Origin: Microbulbifer rhizosphaerae
GTDB taxonomy: Bacteria; Pseudomonadota; Gammaproteobacteria; Pseudomonadales; Cellvibrionaceae
Direction: 5' to 3'
Assembly: GCF_014191725.1 (NCBI RefSeq)
Contig: NZ_JACHWZ010000008.1
Coordinates: 62,001 to 126,000 of the forward strand
Length of the DNA: 64,000 nt
Made by a program: the position numbers and the translations under genes. Below the pieces are notes generated by a model, which ran no database searches, was not told the DNA's origin, and was given only the letters and a program-made list of their open reading frames with translations. This document shows positions 27,301-36,500 of this stretch, piece after piece; within the stretch, counting starts at the first letter, position 1; each line of letters begins with the position of its first letter.

Positions 27301-30055
27301 CGCCGAACAGGTACATCTCGCCGATATCGAAGACTCCGCAGGCGCAATGCGGGGAAATGACGCGCAAGTAACGGAACATGGTGTTCTGGTATTCGGGGTA
27401 AACCGCCAGGCGCTGCATTTCCCCGCCGTAAACGGCGCTGTCAGTCAGGCGCACCCAGTTCTCACCATCATGGGAACCCTCCAGGCGACCGTCCTGCAGG
27501 CGTTCCGGAAAGCCCCCGCGCGCCTGGATATGCAGGGCAGTGGCTCGAATCCGGAAGTTGGCGCCGAAGTCCATGGTCACCGACGGGTCGCCCCAGCGAC
27601 TGTTGAAGGTGCCGGGATCACCATCCACCAGGTGACCCAGCCAGGTATTGCTCCAGGCCACCATCTTCGGGTAGTTCAGGCGCACACCGTCCGGTTCGAG
27701 ACCAAGATCGTCCTTGGCCGCGTCCTCTGCAATCACCGGATTCAGTTCCTGCAGCTGTTTGGAAGTCGCCAGGAACTCGGTCAAGGCCGCGTCGATTTCT
27801 GCTGCAGGTGCCATCGTCAGAATCGCGCTTTGCACCACTGCCTTGGCCGCGTAGAAGGCGAGACGCGTGGCGGAGACATAGCGCTTGTCCGTATCCAGGG
27901 CGGCGGCAATCAGATCCACCGCGTCCTCGGCGGAGGTGCCGACGGTGATAGTCACCGCGTGGGAGGTCTTGTAAGTATCGTTTTCGGCAACCACCTGGAG
28001 GCGATACTCGCCGCTCTGGCCAGCGCCGGGTGCGAAATGAAACTGGCCCGTGAGCGGATCGATGCTGGCACTGGCCGGCACTTCACCAGCCAGGGAATAC
28101 ACCACGTCGGTGGTCCCGGCGGTGACGCCGAAATCGCGCTCGAAGGCACCGCCGGCATAGCTGACGACTTCGGTGGACAGGCTGTTGAACTGTGGCGCTG
28201 CAGCCGTTACTGCTTCATCCCGGTTCAGGTGGTCAAAGTCCACCGTCACTGAACCCTCTTCGCCGAAAATCCGGAAGAACTTCAGGCCGGAGGAGCCGCC
28301 GATACTTTGCCGGGAAGTGTCGACCGGTACATAGCGCCACTCGCCGCCGGTGTCGGGAAGATACAGGGAAGATGCCGGGGCCTTCGTGTGGCCGTGAGAG
28401 AACTCCACCCGCGCCGGCCCATCGGTTCTCACGCGAAGCGTATTGACACCCGAGGAATACCGCCCCCCCCAAAGGGTGAAATTGGTGGGCTCGAAGGGGT
28501 TGGCCTGCACCCGCAGGTAGCCGAGATCCTCTTCGAAAACCTCCTCCGCGGATCCGTCCAGCACAATTTCCCTGAGTTCGAATTCAGTCAGATGGCCTGG
28601 CCCCCAGGCCGGCGGTTCATCGAGCGTTTCGCGCGGCTCACCGCGGGGCGGCACCGAGGTATCGGCGACGGATGCGGGCAGGTGCGCCCAGAACTCGCTG
28701 TTGTAGACATGCTCCCGCGGACCCCAGTAGTCGCCGCGGCGAATACTCTGCCAGCCCGCCTGGTGGTTGGCGTCGTAGGCGAGCTGGATATAGCGGTTCT
28801 CGCCCTCGCTCAGGTCATAGCCGGCGCTGTATTTGAAGTAGTAATAGAGCGCCCTATAGACATTGCCACTCAGGCGGCCACGCCCCTGGGCGTTGACGGT
28901 CTTGTAGATGGAATTGATGGTGCCATCGGAGCTTATGTCGTTCGCGATGGGCGTCCAGCGGATATCGTAACCCACATTGTATTTAATGAATTCAATAAAC
29001 GCCTTGCGCAAAGCGTCGTCGCTGAAGTGCACCGGATCTACTGCATTGTCCGCCGTCGAAATCGTACCCGCGACAGGGTCCACTTTGGTGCCCTGACTGG
29101 AGATAATCTGCGAAATAATAAACAGTGTATCCACGTTGCCGATCGCGTGCGGCTGGTCGCGGCCCATCTCCGCCAGTTGGACATAGGGATCGTCCAGTGG
29201 CTCACCGGTCTCATCGTTGTGGGTCATCAGGCGGAACACGCGCTCGATGGAACCCACCCAGCCTTGGTTTTCCGCCGTGGAGCCCACCGTGGTCCACTCC
29301 ACCGCCTCCTCGTAGGCCGCTCGGTCATCCGCGAAGATGGCCGCTGCCACGTTCCCGGCCAGGGCGTAGGAGTACTGGTTCATAAAGTAGCGATTATTGC
29401 GGATATAGGCATCCATCTGCGGCTGCAGGAAATTGTTGACATACTTGTATGTCAACTCCTCGGTCCACTCCAGCTCTGGATCTGTGGTCGAGGTGGCACG
29501 CAGAATTTCGGCCGCCGCGGTCATGTGGTAGATCGGCTGCCCCATCTTGATATGCACATCGGCAAAGTACTCCACGCCATTCGGGTTCATGTTCGAATAG
29601 ACACCGACGATATACATAGCCTTCGCACGGTGGCGCTCGTCACCAGTGACGACATACTGTATGGAATGCATCAAGGCAGCTTGGGCGTCATCAATGAACC
29701 CAGCAACCAAGCCGTTGTGGCTGATTACGTCGTGTGCGGGGTAGCCATTGCCATTGTGGTTCCTGGGCCCATAATTCAGGCTCGCCCACCAGCGGCGACG
29801 CATGCCCTCGTAGTAGCTGGCCCAGGGTTCCTGACCGGCGATTACCTGGGTGCGCAGGTTTTCCAGCGATTCCTTGGTGAAGCGGATGCCCGGGTGTTTG
29901 AAACCCTCCGGGGAGATGGTTTCGTTGATCTCGACAATATTGTCGGTGATGACGGATTCGCCGCTGTCTGCGTGCGCGGTATTCGCGAGCGACAGCCCCG
30001 CGAATACACCGCCCGCAAGCAGTGCGGCTATCATTTTTAGTTTTTTTATAGACAT
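24392..30055 (-). CDS. Giant modular secreted protein 2: alginate-lyase-like domain with F5/8C, FIVAR-like and Calx-beta domains
   Basis: A paralogue of the genes on both sides (1887 aa from the ATG at 30055, with GAGAGAAGTC as ribosome binding site). Signal peptide, then an alginate-lyase-like N-terminal domain (residues 33-475: HPGIRFTKESLENLR, NNRYFMNQYSYALAGN, MGRDQPHAIGN). F5/8C domains lie near 788-918, 1087-1223 and 1452-1590, with Ig-like segments (GAVFDLDNGLITWTP) and FIVAR-like helices between them and Calx-beta domains at the end. It has a single copy of the SLVEGDGKLPF unit. The last 900 bp are almost identical to giant 1, whereas its N-terminal domain differs more from giants 1 and 3 (NNRYF for KNHYF, LNYGP for LDYGP). 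This suggests a different substrate preference. Secreted or surface-located; catalytic activity inferred. Confidence 0.8.
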   Translation of the reverse strand: MSIKKLKMIAALLAGGVFAGLSLANTAHADSGESVITDNIVEINETISPEGFKHPGIRFTKESLENLRTQVIAGQEPWASYYEGMRRRWWASLNYGPRNHNGNGYPAHDVISHNGLVAGFIDDAQAALMHSIQYVVTGDERHRAKAMYIVGVYSNMNPNGVEYFADVHIKMGQPIYHMTAAAEILRATSTTDPELEWTEELTYKYVNNFLQPQMDAYIRNNRYFMNQYSYALAGNVAAAIFADDRAAYEEAVEWTTVGSTAENQGWVGSIERVFRLMTHNDETGEPLDDPYVQLAEMGRDQPHAIGNVDTLFIISQIISSQGTKVDPVAGTISTADNAVDPVHFSDDALRKAFIEFIKYNVGYDIRWTPIANDISSDGTINSIYKTVNAQGRGRLSGNVYRALYYYFKYSAGYDLSEGENRYIQLAYDANHQAGWQSIRRGDYWGPREHVYNSEFWAHLPASVADTSVPPRGEPRETLDEPPAWGPGHLTEFELREIVLDGSAEEVFEEDLGYLRVQANPFEPTNFTLWGGRYSSGVNTLRVRTDGPARVEFSHGHTKAPASSLYLPDTGGEWRYVPVDTSRQSIGGSSGLKFFRIFGEEGSVTVDFDHLNRDEAVTAAAPQFNSLSTEVVSYAGGAFERDFGVTAGTTDVVYSLAGEVPASASIDPLTGQFHFAPGAGQSGEYRLQVVAENDTYKTSHAVTITVGTSAEDAVDLIAAALDTDKRYVSATRLAFYAAKAVVQSAILTMAPAAEIDAALTEFLATSKQLQELNPVIAEDAAKDDLGLEPDGVRLNYPKMVAWSNTWLGHLVDGDPGTFNSRWGDPSVTMDFGANFRIRATALHIQARGGFPERLQDGRLEGSHDGENWVRLTDSAVYGGEMQRLAVYPEYQNTMFRYLRVISPHCACGVFDIGEMYLFGERQEIVSDLATAPGRWFVGQTLEIPVAVTPPQDDPVEFSVDLPAGAVFDLDNGLITWTPTADQTGEQTLSITADYGFAQVEDNLSITISESANAVVDELLATLDAPESYSDSSWTMLARAEAEARDIAADPNMTVQQKLESIVLFEQAMELMEPKHTGDEIDTGRFAAILASHPQYGDPEIDESLAGLPAFDGTGAFVSLEASSGTWVQADFGEGNYVSLTRVRLTPRWDFGRRLNNAVIAGSNDGENWTTLARVPYNEYLNATWDNHVTTLEVSDATAYRYVRFFGHNGTHGNVAEIELFGTGDYVHDDLTLRYLQLKASTLDAAHWSDASWRQLQDMLAQVEAASGIYAVAEATAALDTALNSLIPASGNLSFDDVPGRWFVGESLEFSIFPEGMADAGMEVEAALPAGASFNPLTGQVSWTPGSDQVGDQSLEFDIGFDFSLLRIKKSLSVTVYTDGAAVVDEILATVGLPEQYTSFSLDMLARAESDVREIVENPEVNPYRKLSYLRLLEQAISLLEPFSDDIDVSGEATILASHHKWGNPSVDVTLSGLPAFDGTGSYVDLQSASGTWIQADFGEGRYVSLTRVRLTPRWNYGRRLNNAVIAGSNDGENWTTLVRVPYNHYLNATWDNKVTTLEVSDATTYRYVRFFGHNGSHGNVAKIELFGTHNFDYDDRTLPYLIAKAGILVENDWTADSWQYLMDVLAVAQAMIEEGGSDEALYADATAMLDEALNTLVPASSYLDFIVANVQASEADGSITLLVSRTGGTLGAVSADFATLAGSASAGEDFVDTNGTLTWGDGDMDPKAVVVSLVNDGYLEDEEDFTVKLENADNGVIGDSGEAQVTLIDDDSDALPGLSIADASLVEGDGKLPFAASMQFEVSLSGTARQPVKVLIRTQSGTAKNGRDFIPLGRVVHFAAGEKSKVVEVRVRPDDKREGDEQFTLEAKWAKGAEIQDGVGVGTILDDD

Positions 30056-30262
30056 GACTTCTCTCATCTATTATGTAGTTATTACGATCACATAGCTGCC
30101 GCGGTACAACGTGAACTACTACTCCATCCGCAGCGGCACCAGGGAGTCGGGCATCCGGTAGAGACCGGAGCTGCACATCCATCGACTTCAAGGAGCTGCC
30201 AGCTATTGCTTGGTTTATTGACAGACCTCGATGTGTCCCCTTCGCCAGAAATAAAACCCTCT
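30056..30262 (-). promoter_or_regulatory. Duplicated 5' leader of giant gene 2
   Basis: Nearly identical to 24018-24206, including GTAGTTATTACGATCAC, the CCGGTAGAGACCGG hairpin and the TTGTCAATAA segment furthest from the gene. It shows that gene 2 carries its own expression signals and is not simply read through from gene 3. Confidence 0.7.
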
Positions 30263-30278
30263 AATTTTCCTGTTTCCC

Positions 30279-30455
30279 TGTAGGAGCCTGCTTGCGGGGC
30301 CAAGCCGCGCGTATACAAAGCATCGCTTTGTGCGCGGGTTGGCGCCCCGCCTTGGATGGCGAAGCCGGGGCCCGATCGAACACTGAGCGTTCGCACCATG
30401 GATGGCAGCTCAGGATTCGATGCCGGCATTGTTCGCCTGCAAGCAGGCTCCTACA
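30279..30455. repeat. 177-bp palindromic repeat, inverted copy
   Basis: Terminal inverted repeats TGTAGGAGCCTGCTTGC and GCAAGCAGGCTCCTACA. The reverse complement aligns along its length with the elements at 41800-41977 and 51633-51809, so this copy is in the opposite orientation. Interior includes CACAAAGCGATGCTTTGT when read on the minus strand. Confidence 0.85.
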
Positions 30456-30471
30456 CCGTGATTTCTCTTAA

Positions 30472-30505
30472 GTAGGATGGGCACGCTGCGCTTTGCCCAT
30501 CCTAC
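30472..30505. repeat. REP-like palindrome, GTAGGATGGGCA family
   Basis: A 34-bp near-perfect hairpin from GTAGGATGGGCACGC to GCTTTGCCCATCCTAC, 18 bp after the giant 3 stop. Same family as 24290-24374 and 39026-39101. It is preceded by TTTCTCTTAA in both intergenic copies. Confidence 0.75.
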
Positions 30506-30522
30506 CCAATTATCGTGTCTCC

Positions 30523-33500
30523 TTAGTCGTCGTCCAGGATGGTGCCAACGCCCACCCCATCCTGGATTTCGGCGCCCTTGGCCCAAATGGCTTCCAGGGT
30601 GAACTGCTCATCGCCTTCGCGCTTGTCGTCCGGTCTCACCCGGACCTCGACGACCTTGCTCTTCTCGCCGACGGCGAAGTGCACCACGCGCCCCAGTGGA
30701 ATAAAGTCGCGGCCGTTTTCCGCCGTGCCCGACTGGGTACGAACCAGGACTTTTGCCGGTTGACGGGCGGTGCCCGACAGGGACACCTCAAACTGCATCG
30801 AAGCTGCGGACGGCAGTTTTCCGTCCCCTTCCACCAGGGAGACATCGCCGATAGACAGACCGGGCAGCGCATCGCTGTCGTCGTCGACCACCGTGATCCC
30901 GGCCTCCCCGGATTCGCCGATAACTCCGTTATCGGCGCCGTCGAGCTTCACGATGAATTCCTCGGTGTCTTCCAGGTAGCCATCGTCAACCAGCGATACA
31001 AGGATCGCCTTGGATTCCATATCGCCATCGGTCCAGGTCAGTACACCGCTGGTGTGGACAAAATCCTCTCCGGCAATCGCAGTCTGGGCCAAGGTGGCGT
31101 AGTCGGCCGATACCGGGCCGAGAGTGCCTCCTGTGCGACTTACCAGCAGGGTAATGCTGCCATCCGCTTCGCTGACCTGGGCGCTCGCGACCAGAAAATC
31201 GATCAGGCTGGCCGCCGGCACTAATGCATCCAGGGCTTCATCCAGTGCCTGAGTGGCATCCGTATAGAGCGATTCGTCGGAAGCCGGATCGGCAATTACC
31301 GCCTGCGCAACCGCCAGCACGTCCATCAGGTACTGCCAGCTATCCACAGTCCAATCGCTCTCGTTGAGGATGCCTGCTTTGGCTATCAGGTAGGGCAGCG
31401 TCTTGTCGTCGTAGCCAAAATTGCTCGCGCCGAAGTACTCGATCTCCGCGACATTTGCATGGGAGGCCTCCGCCCCCTGAAAGCGCAGGTAGCGGTACTG
31501 GCCCGCATCGGCAATATCCAGCACGCGCGCACTGCTGTCGTAATTGCTGCTGTACAGGCCACTGGAATCGGCCCCTGAATTGTTGTCGTAGTTGGCAATA
31601 CAGTCCGCTCCGGCGGGTGCGACGCCAGTGACGATCAGATTGTCGATATTCGCCAGTCCGTTGGCTTGGCTGGCCTCGACCCGTATCCAGTTGTCGCCTG
31701 CATCCAGGTTCACGGTCACCGGCGCTGTAACGGTCCAATTAGTCCAGGAACCAGTGCCTTCAAAGACCACTTCCGCCACGGCAATGCCATTGACGATCAG
31801 AAAACCGGGGCGTGCGCTGGCGCCGTTGGCATGGCGGAAGCTGATGGAGTAGCGGCCGGTCCCGGGCACATGAATTTCGTGATCGACACCATTGCCGAGG
31901 GCGTTGGCGGTATTGGAAAAGCCGCTGCCAGTGAACCCGGCGTTGTTCGAATCGATGGTGCCGTCCACACTGCAATGGCCGGCCTCCCGCTCTTCGATGA
32001 CCAGGGTGCTCACCTCTTCGCCGTCCGGAGGAGAACCGGCGTCAGTGGACCCTTCAAGGGCCGCCAGCAGCGTCCAGGTTTCGCCGTCGTTCGAACCTTC
32101 CACCGATGCTCCATTCAGGCGTAGCGCGTGGGCCGGGCGCGGCGTCAGCCGAACTCGCGCGAGATCCACCATTCGCCCCTCGCCGAAGTCGGCCTGTACC
32201 CAGCCGGAAGCGTCATCCAGGTCTACAGAGGTCTCCGTACTGCCATCGAAAGCCGGCAAGCCACTGAGAGTCGCATCAATCGATGGGTCGCCGAACTGGT
32301 GACTTGAGGCCAGGACGCTGGCCTGGGTTCTTACATCGATCGGCTGCACTCTGGGTTCCAGCAGTTGCAGAGCCTGTTCGAGTAGCTCGAGGTAGCGGAG
32401 TTTTCTGGCGGCACTGTATTCCGCGTTCTCTGCAACCGCGCGCACTTCCGCCTCGGCGCGCTCGAGCACCGCCAGGCTGAAATCGCTGTACTGATCGCTG
32501 GAACCGATGGAGTCGAGGATTTCGTCCACAACCGCGCTGGCATCCGCGTAGATCTTTACCGGCAGCAGGACCTGGAGGCGAACAAGTGTGTAGTCGAAAG
32601 AGACGGTAAAGCGCAGTGTCTGCTCGCCCAGTTGATCGTCACCCGGCGTCCAGGAGATCCGGCCGGAGGTGGGATCGAAGCTGGCGCCGTCGGGCAGATC
32701 GACTGCCTTCACCCGCACGCCCGCCTCTGCGACACCGTTCGGGTAGGCGGAGAAAGTCAGCGCCTCGCCGGTAAACCAGCGTTGTGGGAAGCCGGTGAAA
32801 CTCGGGCTGCCGGAGGCTGGCACCAACGTATTCAGGGCCGAGTCCAGCGCTTGTGTGGCCTCGGCCAGCGCAGCCTCGTCGCGGGCCTCGCCAGCGGATG
32901 CCACTGCGTCGAGGAGGGCCTGCCAGCTCTCTTGCGACCAGTCCTCCTCGTTCAGGAAGGCGGCCTTGGTCATCAGGTAGGTCAGGGTGCGGTCATCCAC
33001 ATCCGCATTAGTGGTGCCGAAATACTCAACTTCCGCGACGTCGCCGTGGGAGCCCCAACCGCCGTTGTAACGCAGGTAGCGGTACTGGCTGCTGTCCGCG
33101 ACCTGCAGCGTTCTCGGCGAGTTGTCATTCCGGCTGCTATAGGCGTCCGTCGGCAGGGAAGCCAGCAGCGTCCAGTTCTCACCGTCATTGGACCCGGTAA
33201 TGCTCGCGCCGTTGAGCCGTGTGGCCTGGCCAGAGCGGGGAGTTAATTTCACCTGGGTCAGGCTCACGTATCGCCCCTCACCATAATCGGCCCGAACCCA
33301 GGCGTGGTTGGCATCCTGCAAAGAGATGATCGTCGTGTAGTCGCCATCAAATATCGGCAATCCGCTGACGGTCGGGTCAAGATCCGGGTTGCCCCACATA
33401 TGATGGGAGGCAAGAATCGTGGCAACGAGACCCGTTTTGATCTTCCCAACTTTGGAGTCAAGCAGGGAGATAGCGTTGTCCAGCAACGCCAGGGCCTTGA

Positions 33501-36500
33501 TTTTAAGTTCCATGCCCACGTTGGGATCGACTGCAACCGCCCGCGCGTCGGCTGCGGCTCGTTCGAGCATCTGCAGACTGAAAGCGGTGTAGTCGTCGGG
33601 CGAGCCGATCGAAGCCACAATCTCGTCGACGGCTGCGCTGGCATCCGCGGAAACGGTTATCGGTATTTCATTGATTATGGTGTCAAAACCGTAGTCCGCG
33701 GTAACCACCAGGGTGTGCTCCCCGGTCTGATCGCTGCCCGGCGTCCAGCGGATGGTACTGGAGGCGGCGTCGAAGACGGCACCGGCGGGCAGGTCGAAAC
33801 TGAATTCCGGGGCTTCACTCTGCGGATAGGAGGTATCCACCGGGATCTCCAGCGGTTCACCCACAAACCAGCGCGGCAACGCCGAGGCGAGATCGTTATT
33901 CACCTCCTTGCGCTCACCGAACAGGTACATTTCGCCGATATCGAATACCGGGCAGGGGCAATCCACGGCAATGGCGCGAAGGTAACGAAACGCATTGTCC
34001 TGATATTCGGGATAGACCAGCAGACGCTGCATATCCTCGCCGTAAACGGCGTCGTCGGTCAGGCGCACCCAGCTCTCACCATCGTTGGACCCTTCTAGGT
34101 GACCGTGCTGCAGGCGGTCCGGGAAGCCCGCGCGCGCCTGGATATGCAGTGCGGTAGGGCGAATGCGGAAGTTGACTCCGAAGTCCATGGTCACCGTTGG
34201 GTCGCCCCAACGACTGTTGAAAGTGACGGAATCGCCGTCCACCAACCCTCCCAACCCAGTGTTGGTCGAGGCAACTATGTTCGGGTAGTCCAGGCGTACG
34301 CTGCCCGGCTCGCCGCCGAGTTCGTCCTTGGCCACTTCTTCGGGTACCGCCGGGTTGAGCGGCAAGAGAGCATCCGCCACGACCTGGAACTGTGCCAATG
34401 CAGTCTCGATCTCCCCGGGCGTCGCGCCGGTTTCGATCAGTTCCAGCGTCGCCGCCTGCGTCGCGTAGAAGACTTCGCGGGTGGCCGATTCATATTTGCT
34501 ATCCGGGTCCAGCGCCTGCGCAATATGATCCGCCGCCTCTTCGGCACTCGCGAGCACGGTGATGTCGACCTGGTGCGGGGCCATGTATTCGCCGTCTTCG
34601 GCGATCACCTGGAGACGGTACTGACCTTCCTGGCCGTTGGCGGGTGTCCAGCTGAAGCCGCCACTGGCGGTATCGAGCAGTGCACCGGCCGGCATGTCCC
34701 CCTCGGTGGAGTAATAGAGCGCGGAGCCGGCGTCGCTTGCGGCAATAAAATCGAGCCCGACACTGCCGCCGACATAGGTCACGATATTCGTGGAAAGGGT
34801 GTCGAAAACCGGGGGCGACAGGATTTCAGCGGAGTTGTTGAGATGATCGATATCCACCCTGGTGCCGCTTTCGCCGATAACGCGGACAAAGCTCATATCG
34901 CCGGAGCCGCCTGTATTCTGCCGGGAAGCATCGAAGGGGATATACCGCCATTGCCCATCGGTATTGGGCAGGTAGAGGCTGGAAGTCGCGGGCAGGTGAT
35001 GGCCCCGGGTGAATTCAATGGTGGCCGGACCGTTGGTCCTGATCTTGAAGGCGCGCATGCCCGACCAAAGCCTGGTCCACAAGAGGGTGAAGTTAACCGG
35101 CTGCTCCGGGCTCGTTTCCACGGACAGGTAGGAGACATCGCCTTCCGTCTGCACCTCGCCCACACCGTCGAGCAGGACGTGTCTGCGCTCGATTTCCCTG
35201 ATGTACGAAGGGCCGGACGCCGGCAGTTCGTCCAGTGTTTCCCGGGGTTCGCCGCGGGTTGGCACCGAGGTGTCGGCCGCAGCAGCGGGCAGGTGCATCC
35301 AGAATTCACTGTCGTACACATGCTCGCGTGGGCCCCAGTAACCGCCGCCGCGGATCGAGTCCAGGTTGTAGTTCTTTTCCCAGGCCAGCTTGATAAAACG
35401 GTTGTCCCCCTCATCCAGGTCGTAGCCTTCTGCCGTATGGGCAAAGTAGTAGTAGAGTGCGGAGTGGACATTGCCCCTCAGGCGGCCTCGCTGGTAGACG
35501 CTGATATTCTTGTAGACGGAGTCAATAGTGCCGTCGGCAAGAATACTGCTGGCGGTAGGCGTCCAACGGATATCGTAGCCCGCATTGTATTTGACGTACT
35601 CGATATAGGCCTTGCGCAGCGCGTCGTCGCGGAAGTGCGCCGGATCTATGGCGTCGCTGGCCGTTGAAATCGTCCCCATCTCCGGGTCAACCTTGGTGCC
35701 CTGGCTGGAGATAATCTGCGAAATAATGAAAAGGCTGTCCGCGTTGCCGATGCCGTGCGCTTGGTCCCGCCCCATTTCCACCAGTTGCACATGGGGCTCA
35801 TCGACCGGCTCTCCGGTCTTGTCGTTGTGGGTCACCAGGCGACACTGGCGTTCGATAGAGCCGACCCACCCCTGGTTTTCCGCCGTGGAACCGACCGTAG
35901 CCCATTCCACCGCCTCTTCGTAGGCTGCGCGATCATCCGCAAATACCGCCGACGCCACATTGCCAATCAGGGCGTAGGAATACTGGTTCATAAAATAGTG
36001 ATTTTTGCGGATATAGGCATCCGCCTGCGGCTGCAGGAAATTGTGGACATAGTTGTAGGTCAGTTCCTCTGTCCACTCCAGCTCCGGCCTCGTGGTCGAG
36101 GTGGACCGCAGAATTTCCGCCGCCGCGGTCATATGATAAATCGGCTGCCCCATTTTGATATGCGCATCGGCAAAATACTCCACGCCATTCGGGTTCATAT
36201 GCGAATAGACACCGACGATGTACATCGCCTTCTCCCGGTGGCGCTCGTCACCGGTAACCACGTACTGTACGGAGTGCATCAGGGCGGCCTGGGCGTCATC
36301 AATGAACGCGGCTATCAACCCGTTGTGGCTGATTACGTCGTGTGCGGGGTAGCCATTGCCATTGTGGTTCCTGGGCCCGTAATCCAGCCTTGCCCAGTGA
36401 CGTCTGCGCATGCCCTCATAGTAGCTGGCCCAGGGCTCCTGACCGGCGATCACCTGGGTGCGCAGGTTCTCCAGCGATTCCTTGGTGAAACGGATGCCCG

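Noticed and set aside
22641-30040. Long plus-strand frames opposite giants 1 and 2
   Set aside because: Both are antisense shadows. They resemble each other only because the giant genes do, and they contain no domain.
30279-30505. Possible CRISPR array from the stacked palindromes
   Set aside because: The palindromes are not regularly spaced, repeat units are long and variable, and no cas genes are present.
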